Source of the DNA: Heterotrichella gracilis
Lineage: Eukaryota; Sar; Xanthophyceae; Tribonematales; Xanthonemataceae
Length of the DNA stretch: 42,215 bases
Direction: 5' to 3'
Assembly: GCA_032358255.1 (NCBI GenBank)
Contig: JAULBX010026907.1
Span: 1-42,215, forward strand
In this document: positions 1 to 9,808 of the stretch, one piece after another
How the letters are laid out: each line of letters opens with the position of its first letter
Position numbering within the stretch: position 1 is the stretch's first letter
The notes under the pieces: generated by a model
Seen by the model: the letters and a program-made list of their open reading frames with translations, nothing else
Databases searched by the model: none
What the model was told of the DNA's origin: nothing
Translations under genes and position numbers: made by a program

Positions 1-1540
1 GGGGCGGTGGGTGGGGGCGTGGGGGTGGTAGGTGTGGGGGTGGGGGCGGTGGAGTAGCAGCGGTGTGGCGGATGGGGAAGGCAGGCTGCAAAGGGGTGAA
101 AAAGTGGTGGGATAAAATGGTTGGGGAGTCTGTCTGTAGTGCACAGCGTGGTATTGGGCCGTGGATTCGAGCAGGTGTTGAGCTCAGTGTGGACCTTGTG
201 CACCCGGGGGTGGATGTACAGCACCCACCAGCGTTTCAATCTGCGCAGTTGCGACGAAAACACCGGTGCAGCATCCACATCACAAGATCACCAGTTCACC
301 TGTAAATTGATGACCAAGGCACCCCCGATCACAACGCTGCCACCATGCATGCATGCATCCTGCATGACTCATACCTGCACAGCTACCATACACGCCATGC
401 CCCTGAAATGCCCTCGACCACTGCCCTTGCAAACCCCGTTGGCCCCGAAACCGAGTGATCGTGGCAGACTGGGGCGGCGGGCTGGTGCTGCACTGCTGCT
501 CGCTGGACACCCGGTCGCCAAGGGTGGCGAACCAATGGTGCTGACTGCATCCAGCACGAGCAACACCATCCTGCAGGCGGCTGCTGCCAGTGCCACCTAA
601 CGAGGCTTGCATGGATTTGAGGTCCAAGTTGACCCCCAGCCGCAGCAACCGACCAACATCTTTGCGCGCAGCCATGGCCATGCTTACGTGCCTGAGTTCA
701 GGCTGTTCGCAGGGTTGTGCGGTAGCCTGTGTCTTTACGACGACCGGAACCCTCAAAGGTGTTTGTCACTTGCGGAACAGACGCAGGCTGTGTGAAAAGA
801 CCAGAAGTGCCTTGTGGCATATTGTATATGCATGCATTGAACCAACGTATAAACCCTTACCAAGGCTGAAAACCCTAAAATCGGCGCAATAAAATCGTAA
901 CTGTTTTGTTTTTCTATCTGTGCACAACTTTGCCAACGCCTCCACAACACCGCCCCTGATACAGCGTTCGTCCGCAGTTGGAAAGCACCCATTGTGCATT
1001 TACCACAGCTGGATGCTCTGCAAACCCGCTGCCTGAACGCGCACAAACCAGTTTGACCCAGGCATGCATGAGGCATTGCATATGCAGCGAGAGGAGTGTG
1101 GCACCAGTCTCTCTAGCCCGTAACGCTTCCCCCGCTGTGCCCATGCTCCTGTGAGCTGCTCGTCCACCACCTCGTGACTGGAGAAAAGTCGGACAGTGCC
1201 CGCCCGCCACACCCACCACCCACCCCAAAGTGGGTGCTGGTGCAAGCTGACACCCCAGCTTGCCATGTACAGGCAAGTGCTGCTAAAACACGCGTACGAA
1301 TATGGGTTTGCAAGCAACTATTAGTGCCATTGTGCACACGGTAACCAATGGACCACCTTGCCACGCTAACCCAGCTCGCCAATACCCACACCGCTTGGCA
1401 GGCAGTGCTTGGCTGGAACGCAAGTGACACCCAGTGTACTCTACACGTATGCTGCGCAGCGTCAAAGTTATCTCTGGCTCTTCAATAGCATATGCACCTC
1501 TAAGCAGCTCTTCAATGCCACCCACCCCCTGCCAGCCTAG
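1..1540. other. Unresolved 5' region of the protease gene
   Basis: No gene can be assigned with confidence here. The stretch probably holds the promoter, leader and first exon or exons of the aspartyl protease gene that follows on the + strand, because the first recognisable protease exon has no ATG of its own. The extreme left end is a G-rich tract (1-50). Open frames on the minus strand (681-600 with an ATG at 681, and 596-369 ending at a GTATGA donor) could be exons of a small minus-strand gene, but they resemble nothing I recognise. A telo-box-like AAACCCTAAA lies at 870-879. Confidence 0.4.
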
Positions 1541-4500
1541 CGCCATGCTACCCCCCTCCCCTGGCCTGGTTCCCACCCCCGCCCCCGCCACAGGGCTGCC
1601 GTGCCCCACCGGGCAGCGGCACACATACGCGCCACCCCACTCACACCCACCCCCGCCGCCGCTGCCTGGCATCTGCCCAGGCCCCCCACCACCACCCACC
1701 AGCCCCGCACCGCCCCCACCGCGCGTGGTGTTGCTGCAGAGGCGCCTGGCGAGCCCTCCACCACCACCACAGCCACACCCACCCTGCAGGGGGTGCTGCA
1801 GCGGGTGCGCCATAACCTCAAGGTGGAGCTGCCCCCCCACACAGAGGTAGGCAGCACCTTCAGGGCGCAATGCAATTACCTATCCTTCCCAGGCCAATCG
1901 CAATGGAATTATGCGCAGCGCCATCAAACAATGCACCACATGAACTGCAGCACTGGCGCTTGGCACCCTCCCAAATGTGTGCAATACCTCACACGCCGTA
2001 TCACCCCATGACGCCCGCCTGCTGCACGCGGCGGCATTGGCTTTCTTCTTTCCCTCCACCACACCCGCCTCCCGCAGGTTGTGTACCAGGGCAGCGGCCA
2101 GCACCTGGGCATCGCTGTGTGGTGGCGCCTGCGGTGGCGCTGCGATGGCGCTTTCGTGGAGGAGCTGCGTGGGGACCACATGGGGTTCAGATGGGGGCAT
2201 GACGGGGGCAGAAATGCAACATGCTGGGAGGTGCGGATGGGGGTGGGGGTGGGCGGGGGTTGATGGTCGGTACACTCACCACGGCAGGCAATCCCGTGGC
2301 ATGTGCCTCTTGGTGGCTACTGCTTGCCCAGCGCCGGGTATTATTTATTGCTCAAGCACTGATCATGTGGAATGGCCCACACGCTTGGCACTGGGATACC
2401 CATACGCTATGGGATGGGCTTGGCATGCACTGTTCACCGACCCAACCTTCTCCCCTCCTGCCCAGGTCGACGACAGCGGTGTGCCCAAGCCCCTGCAGCT
2501 GGATGACCACGAGGTGAGCACAGCAAAGCACAGCACAGCACAGGCCGGGAGGGGGTGTGCGCATGGCCTGCAACGGGGAAGGGCGGGGGTGCATGGGCCC
2601 ATGCATGACATGACCGGATGTGGTCATGTGCACCAGGTTCAGGCATGCTGCCATGCTGCCTTGCTGCCAGGGCTCATGCCATTGGGCTGAGCTTATCACT
2701 GCGCTGTCCGGCTACCCGCTGACCTCCTCCCTTCCCCTGCAGTCCCTGCTCCTGGCCACCTGGGTGCGCACAGGCTTCTGGGTGCACGCACTGGGGCACG
2801 GTGCACTGGACATGCAGCTGATGCAGGTAAGGTTGAGGCACGGGGCAGGGCATGTGATAGGGACAGCGTGAAACACCGCGGAATCACAGGATATTGAGTA
2901 AAGTGCCCGTCGCATGACCATAGGCAACTTGAATGCATTGTGCGATGGCAAAGAGAACATGGCTGGTTAATTTTGGATCATAGCCTATTGGGCTGCCGCC
3001 ATTGTTCCCATGCATTTCCAATTTCAGGATTCATGAAAAGCATTGGATACTGCTCACACGCTCGGTTCTCTGGGATGCATGCTGTTTGGCCAATATGCAT
3101 TGGTGATGCATGTGGGACGCCCTGTGTGGGTACTGCATGCGTGCCATGTGCTGCTCCACACACTGCACCACTACCCACCACATCCCACAACCTACGGCCC
3201 CAAGGATTGCCACCCAACATTGATGAAGATCTCAACTGCCCATGGGATGCAGCTAGACCACCATCGCATACCTCCCACACACCAACACATCTCCAACCCC
3301 CTTGGCCACAGCCCCCTCCTGCCCCATCCACCTCCGCCCCCAATGGCGGCTCCCGAGGGACCACTGCTGGTACCAGTGGCAATGGCAGTGTTAGCCCCAG
3401 CTCCCTCCCTGAGGAGGTGGTGGTTCGAATTCGGCTGAAGCAGGGCAGAGTGAGTTGGGCTTTGTGCGGCTGGTACTGCCATGGCATTGCCTGCTCACAT
3501 CACTGCAATGCAATGTACTGCCCCTTGCATCCAAACCAGTGCATGGACATCCAACATGCATACATTCTGCAGCGTTTTGAGCTCAGTCCCCAACAATGGT
3601 GGCAATGTGCACTATTGGGAGGGGCCCATGTGAAAATATCTGCACACAAATTGGCCCACAAGCTTGATGCGTGTTCACATGCCCCCCCACCCCCCTTTTG
3701 CAGCTGACAGCGCGTGTGCGAGTGTGCACGCGGCGGTGGCAGCCCCTGGGGATGCTGCTTCCATTGTGTGGGGATTTGGAGTCGTGGACGTTCACGGACT
3801 GGTTTGATTGGCAGGCCAGGTGCGCGGCAACAAGGGACAAGGACATGGACGGGGGTGGGCTGGAGGCTGCAGGACCGCATCCACCCCACCCTGCCTCACT
3901 TGCCTTGTTCCTGTCCATGTCTGAGGTTGTGGAACCCACACGTGTTGTGACACAGCATACTGTGCAGAGCACCATGTCAGCTACAAATGCCTCACACCCG
4001 AAGACGAGAATAACATGATAAAAAAAAAGCGTACCGCACATCCCCTCACGCACCCCACCCCTCCTCCCCCTTGCAGTGTGCACTACCCCACCGAGGTTCA
4101 CCACCAGGCAGCAGCAGGGGGCTGGCACTACTACCTCACAGACAGCGCAGCCACAGCGGCCACCATCCCCACCACCCCCTGCAGCTACGCCATGCCCCAC
4201 CCCCCCTTGCGCCCCGCCGACGCCACCTTTGACCCCTCCCTCCCCTCCTCTGTCCCCGCATGGTACACCCCCTCGGGCCATGTGCTGGTGCGGCCGATGG
4301 TCAATGGGCAGGACGTGGGCTACATGATTCTGGACACAGGTGAGGGGCAGCGGCGGCCAAATGGCGCGCCTGCCATGTAGCGCCTGCATGCGGGGCACGT
4401 GCCAGCACATGGCCCCTGCCTCTCATCGCGGTGACCTGTGCATTGCAGCTGCAGGCCTTCCCACCCACCGCAGGCCACATGGGCACCCCACGCCATGAAT

Positions 4501-6219
4501 GCGCCGTGGTGCCCTCCCAATTAAGAGGGAATAATGACAAATGTTTTTAAAACACTCCTTTTAAACTGTTATAAATGTTTTAAACGTTTTGTTGTCTACT
4601 TTGTACAGAGTCATATGTGAAAATTATCTGTAAAATGATGTGATATACCTGGCAACAGACCCACATACACGCTCATGGAAGCTGAACTCGTACTGTTAGC
4701 CATGCACGAGGAAATGTGTGCTTGCGGCAAGCCGAGTGCTTGAGACCACATGCTCACCCTGCATCTCCCCTTCCCAGGCGCCAGCGGCTTTGTGCTTGAG
4801 CCCGCCACCGCCGACCTGCTTGGCCTCACGGGGTTTGGCGAGCTGTACGTGACGGGCATGGCGGGCAAGGTGCAGTGCCAGTTCCGGCGCGCCGCTAGCA
4901 TCCGCCTTGGCCCGCTCACCATGTGCAGCCCGCTGTTCATGGAGATGCGGCTGGCGGGGCTGGTGCGGGGGGCGCCGGGGCCGGTGGTGGGCATCATAGG
5001 GTAAGAGCAGGGGTAGGCTGGAACGGACAAGTGTGAGGAGGGAACTGCGTTTGTCATCTACTGCACCCTGGTGTGCGGTGACAAGGAACTTTGCCTTGGA
5101 AACGCAGCATGCTGGTAGTGCGTCCCGCTTGTAATGGTGTTGCATCATACATTGAGCATCCGTTTAATCCCGTTCCCTTCCCCCGCTGCAGGTACGAGCT
5201 GTTCCGGCGCGCAGTGTTTGAGCTGCCCCCCGCCAGCGGCTCCAGCCCCCACACCCTGCGCCTGTTTGACCCAGAGACCTACGTCGCGCCCCAGCCCGCC
5301 ACCTGGCAGCAGGTGCACATGGTGGCCAACCTGCCCCATGTGATGGCGACCTTTGGCGGGGCGCGAGGCGGTCAGCAGCACCAGGGCCTGTTCCTCCTGG
5401 ACTATGGTGCGCACAAAGCGGGGTGTTGTGAGGGAGTGGTGCTACCCTCGGGGGGCACCCACATGCATGCCTATTGGCATGTAGCCAACAAAGCGCTGAT
5501 TGCCACATGGTTCACTGCACACTGCACCCCTATATATCTCGTCGCTTGACTCTCCCCCACCTCGCATGCAGCTGCCTCTGCATGACCCCCCCTCTGTCCC
5601 CCTGCGTGCCAGGTGCTGGCGGCGTTGACGTTATGTTCCATGCGCGGGCGGTGGAGGAGCTGGCGCTGCTGGACACGCTGGCGGCACCAGTCAAGTCGAG
5701 ATTTGTAAAGGTGAGCGTGGCTGTATGGTGCCCTGTGGCCCCCGGAAATCCCTAGGCACAGTTGCAGTTACAGTTACACGCGTGCCCTGGAGGGTTGCAT
5801 ACACCGCCAGTAGCCACACGCCATGCATTCCTGTCCAGTACCGCTACCAGGTACCAGCCCGTAGGCACCACCGTTTACAACTACTGCACCCAGCACTTGC
5901 TGACCAACTGCCAGCACTGGCTGCCGCATGTTCCTCGCCCTGCCCCGCCACCCACTCTGTGCTTACCCTGCAGGGTGTGGGTGGGGACGACACGGCAGGC
6001 ATCCGCGTGCAGAGCGGCGAGCTGCCCTGGCTGGAGCTGTCTGGCTGCCGCTTTGAGGGCGTGCGCTGCCTGTTTGCCGGCGCGGGAGGCCTGGACCTGT
6101 CTCTGTACACTGTGGGCATTCTGTGCGCTGACCTGGTGTCCCGCTGCCTGGTGGTGCTGGACTACCCTCGCCAGCGCATAGCATTCATACCCGCGCAGCA
6201 GGAGGAGCAGATGGGATGA
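1541..6219 (+). CDS. Two-lobed retropepsin-like aspartyl protease (5' end unresolved)
   Basis: Probable aspartic peptidase of the retropepsin-like type (Asp_protease_2-like), with unknown substrate. Exons: one ending at 1846 (its start lies after the in-frame stop at 1538-1540; no ATG in it), then 2078-2230, 2466-2513, 2743-2826, 3312-3449, 3704-3819, 4077-4339, 4778-5000, 5192-5406, 5613-5710 and 5974-6219. All phases join, giving about 527 residues from 2078 onward. Before the catalytic part, the sequence has the W-rich segments common in this family (GFRW, CWEVDDSG, WTFTDWF). The first active-site motif is LDTGASG (split between 4339 and 4778) and is followed by GPVVGIIGYELFRRAV. The second is LLDYGAGG (split between 5406 and 5613), with Tyr where Thr or Ser is usual. 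Both motifs are cut by an intron after the first base of the motif Gly codon. The last exon ends with a second-lobe GILCADLVSR segment. The intron 4340-4777 is AT-rich near 4520-4600. The start codon is in an unresolved upstream exon. Confidence 0.8.
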
Positions 6220-7192
6220 TAGGGCCCAGCGGGGGGGTGGGAGGGTGGGGTGCACTAGCCGTTCACAGGGGATCCGAGGGACCCAGCGCCTTCTTTGGGA
6301 TGGCCTATGTGTTTGTGTCCTGACTATCTGCGCAATTTTTTGGGGGGGTTGGAGCTAAATTTCTGTACTATTAATGTATTCCCAGTATTGCAGTAAGCTG
6401 GCTTGCCTTATATGGTGCACAAACTGCTTGCTATCACTGAGCAACTGTGACACTTATGTATTGCTTGGGCATGCAAACAACAGCAGGCCTGCAGAAATTA
6501 TTTACCGGCTGTTTGTAGACGTGGGCATGTGCAGTTTGGGACTTACACCCTGCATTTTGTGGGTTCCGTTGAACGTTGTCTGCCAAGTTTTAAGGTTTAG
6601 GGTTTGAGGCATTTTGCACAGCAAAGGTACAATAATTTATTAAAAACCGCAACGCTTCTGTGTTGTTTAACGTGGTGTCGCCAGCTGCCTGTGTCACCGA
6701 CTGCTGACTTGGGCCTGTGCAGACTTTGCCTACAGCACAATGAGCAGCTTGCGTTGTGTGATGCAACGTTTTGCAATGTTGGCGATGCAACTATCTCCTC
6801 ACGGGTGGGTTATCCTCTGTATGACATGTTACAGGTGGTTACCACAACCTTACCCCGGGGCCATCCACCTTGTGTCAAGTCTATTCATAATATCAGCTGT
6901 TATTTAACCTAAATAGAATAAAATGGCTCTGATTTGACTCAAAACTATAAATATTTTGTTTTCAAATTCCACCCCGTTTTAACTTCTAGAAAAGACGAGG
7001 AATTAACCCCCATGAGACGGCCGTCCCCCTTGACCAAAACATATGAGAGGCGAAGCTGTTCACATCTTGCACTTATTGACGACACCGCGCCTCTCCTGTG
7101 CAAGAGTTGCTTTCTAGTTTGTGGCAACCGCTTTAGGATCTGCTCCGAGCATCATCAAGTGAAAGCAGGGTCTGGGATTTCAACAAAGCAAG
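6220..7192. other. Intergenic: protease 3' region and Ran promoter/leader
   Basis: No gene is recognised. The stretch should hold the 3' UTR of the protease gene and the promoter and 5' leader of Ran. I found no TGTAA in it. An AATAAA-like string lies near 6917. A telo-box TTTAGGGTTT is at 6596-6605. A frame open from 6934 starts only at a TTG and reads into the Ran intron, so I treat it as leader sequence. Confidence 0.5.
6596..6605. promoter_or_regulatory. Telo-box-like motif upstream of Ran
   Basis: TTTAGGGTTT (reverse complement AAACCCTAAA) matches the plant telo-box, known from promoters of growth- and translation-related genes. It lies about 590 bp before the Ran start codon. A role here is inferred from position and sequence only. 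The string is short enough to occur by chance. Confidence 0.3.
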
Positions 7193-8710
7193 ATGGTGCG
7201 TTGGTGATGCCATCTGCCAATACAGCCTTTGCGTGGCCCAACCTGGTGCATCCTGCTCAGTGTGTATATGTTTCTGCGCTCACCATGTTGTATTCATGCA
7301 GGCTCTTCCGGGGCAGCAGACTCCGGATGGCGTGCCTTCCTTCAAGCTTGTGCTGGTGGGAGATGGTGGCACAGGTATGGTGGGGTTGAGGTTCCTTAGC
7401 AGCTGTGTCCTGTGTAGACTGCTGAGGCGTCATCGGAGTACCCATGCGACACTGCATCACGCTGACTTTGATCTCTGTGTGTCGCTATCTGGTGGCCTGG
7501 TGCGCTGCACCCCCTTTATGGGCCAACTCCACTCAGCACCTGAACAGTAGTGGCTGGTTGCAGCGTATAGTTTTTTGGCGTCTGCGATAGCTTTGGTATA
7601 TGGCTGTTTCCTGGTATTCCTGTACCCTTATTCTTACAGTTGGTGTGATGCAGGGAAAACAACCTTCGTCAAGCGCCATCTAACGGGAGAATTCGAGAAG
7701 AAGTACGAACGTAAGTGCCCGCCAGCTGCGCGTGATCAACCCGTGAAAAGCGCAATAGGGTGCCATATCTGTGTGGAGGCTTACTTTGCGTTCTAGTGAC
7801 GCTGCTGACGTGCTGTTATGCTGACCTGTTGTGTCTTGTCACCTTGCAGCCACCATTGGTGTGGAGGTGCATCCCCTGGACTTCCAAACAAACAGGGGCA
7901 AAATCAGGTTCTACTGCTGGGACACCGCTGGACAGGAGAAGTTTGGAGGGCTGCGTGATGGTTACTATATCCACGGGCAGTGCGCCATCATCATGTTTGA
8001 TGTCACCTCGAGGCTGACCTACAAGAACGTGCCAACCTGGCACAGAGACTTGTGCAGGTATGATCCGGCACAGTGCTGCTGTTTGATAAAAGGAGCACCT
8101 GCTGGTAACAAGCACAACACTCTTATACACCACTTAACCACTAGTTGGCATGCACAGGGTGTGCGAGAACATTCCCATTGTGCTCTGCGGCAACAAGGTG
8201 GACGTGAAGAACAGGCAGGTCAAGCCCAAGCAGGTTACCTTCCACAGGTGAGTTGTCAACTCAGATGCACCAACTGCTCATTGGCAGAGGTTTCAGTATG
8301 CTGTTGACAAGTGTCCTGCACCCGAGGGAGTCATCCCTTCAGCCCTGTATTGCTTGCCGTCCTGACGTGAGCACGTTCCTGTACAGGAAGAAGAACCTGC
8401 AGTATCATGAGATCTCTGCCAAGAGCAACTACAACTACGAGAAGCCATTCCTGTACTTGGCACGCAAGCTTGTCGGGTAAGCAATACCGTCCTTGCGCGT
8501 TGTCCTCTTGTGCCATTGCAAGGTTGCACACACACCTAACTAATCGTGTGTTGGCGTAGGGATCCCAACCTGCACTTCGTGGAGCAGCCTGCGCTCGCCC
8601 CGCCTGAGGTGCAAATCGACCTGCAGCAACAAGCGGAGTATGAGAGGCAGTTGCAGGAAGTTGCAAACATTCCTCTGCCCGATGCTGATGAGGATGACAT
8701 TGCAGAGTAA
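7193..8710 (+). CDS. RAN: GTP-binding nuclear protein Ran
   Basis: Small GTPase of nucleocytoplasmic transport, cycling between nucleus and cytoplasm with importins and exportins. Seven coding exons: 7193-7195 (ATG only), 7302-7374, 7654-7710, 7850-8057, 8158-8247, 8387-8476 and 8560-8710; 223 residues, close to the usual 216-221. All phases join. Visible motifs are GDGGTGKT (P-loop, residues 21-28), the switch I segment [27 protein letters not shown] (switch II, catalytic Gln near 73), NKVD (near 126) and ISAK (near 153). The C-terminus is acidic (DADEDDIAE), as expected of Ran and not of Rab proteins, and has no prenylation cysteine. The start was chosen because ATG at 7193 is followed directly by a GTGCGT donor, and joining it to the exon at 7302 gives the family N-terminus M-ALPG. 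No other in-frame ATG fits. A TGTAA about 390 bp past the stop may be its poly(A) signal. Confidence 0.96.
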
Positions 8711-9808
8711 AGCATGGTCGAGTCTGAACCCTCTAGAATGCGGAGCAACCAAGTCTATTGCAGCATTGTTGGCATTTGGGCACTGTACCAAACTGCATCA
8801 CAGCTCCATGGTGCGGAGTATTGGTTGTGGAATGGTGGACCTGGCAACAGCCGCTCTTCGGCTCTCACAAAGCACAAAACAGCCTTTCGATGTAAACCTC
8901 ATGTTTCCAGCGAGCAGAAGGCCCTTGGAACACAGGGTACAGTGGGGAGAAACTTGAGTAGCAGCACTCTTCAGATTTTCCTTGTGCATGCGTTCAACTT
9001 TGGGTGTGTTGAATGTGCTCAATGCAACCTGCAAATACAGTTATAATATCGTTTTGCGAAGTGCGGGTTGTGCAGGATACACATATCCCCCTTCACGTAG
9101 TGTAACAAAGCTTGACTTGGTCGGCTGAGTATGCAGGCTTGTCAACCTATTTGGTAGGGCTGTGGGTGGGTGGATGACAGCGGATGGTGTTGCAATCCTG
9201 TGCAGTTCTGGAGGTGGTTCCGAGTACCTCCTGTCACACCCGGTTGATTACTGCCTTGTGCCATAATGCATACACACAGCTCTCCACGTCAACATGCAGC
9301 GTCAATACCACCACAGGCATGTAGCTAATTGAGTGGGACCCGCACCTGGCGCGTGGCGCGTGGCGCGCTGCTCTACAACTAGGCAGATGGCACCAGGGCC
9401 TGGAGCTGTGTAGAATTGCAGTGTTGCTGGATTGCCATACTTCCAATGAGGAGGAGAGAAGAAGCTGTGTTGGTCAATAGAAATGCAAGTGCTTGCAAGT
9501 TGACATGTTGCATACGACGACCTCCCCGTTCATGGCATGTTTAAACAGTTGCCTTGTCAGCCACGCCACGCTGGCACATGCCTCAGGCCAGATCGTTGCT
9601 TCCAAGTTTTGGGCCAAGCTTTGCGGACGGTCTCAGACAAGGCTGGGAACTTGGCGTCGACAAGAGTATTGCGCTGCTCGTTAGTCGTCAAAAAGCAAAG
9701 TCTTGGGTATTCCTTGCTTGACACCACCAGCGAGCACCCCATCAACCACTGCCTATTCGTGGCCCGAACACAGCTGCCCATTGGGTGATACAACGGTCTC
9801 TAGGAACC
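8711..9808. other. Intergenic: Ran 3' UTR and LPD promoter/leader
   Basis: No separate gene is recognised. The first part is Ran 3' UTR up to the TGTAA at 9101. The remainder should hold the promoter and leader of the E3 gene. A 7-bp unit TGGCGCG is repeated three times at 9347-9367. An 83-codon frame with a true ATG runs from 9537 to 9788 and ends 21 bp before the LPD start; it may be an upstream ORF or chance. Confidence 0.5.
9101..9105 (+). terminator. Candidate poly(A) signal TGTAA for Ran
   Basis: TGTAA is the usual near-upstream polyadenylation element in green algae. This copy lies about 390 bp after the Ran stop and is the first I see downstream of it. The cleavage site itself cannot be seen. 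Confidence 0.4.

Noticed and set aside
369..681. Possible minus-strand exons with a CAG-GTATGA donor
   Set aside because: The 596 start is GTG, joining phases are ambiguous, and the product resembles nothing known.
1434..1875. Long Pro-rich and Gly-rich open frames on both strands
   Set aside because: They come from C-rich sequence and start at GTG; only the frame ending at 1846 continues in phase into the protease gene.
6934..7389. 151-codon + frame before Ran
   Set aside because: It starts at TTG, reads through the Ran intron and is in a different frame from Ran.
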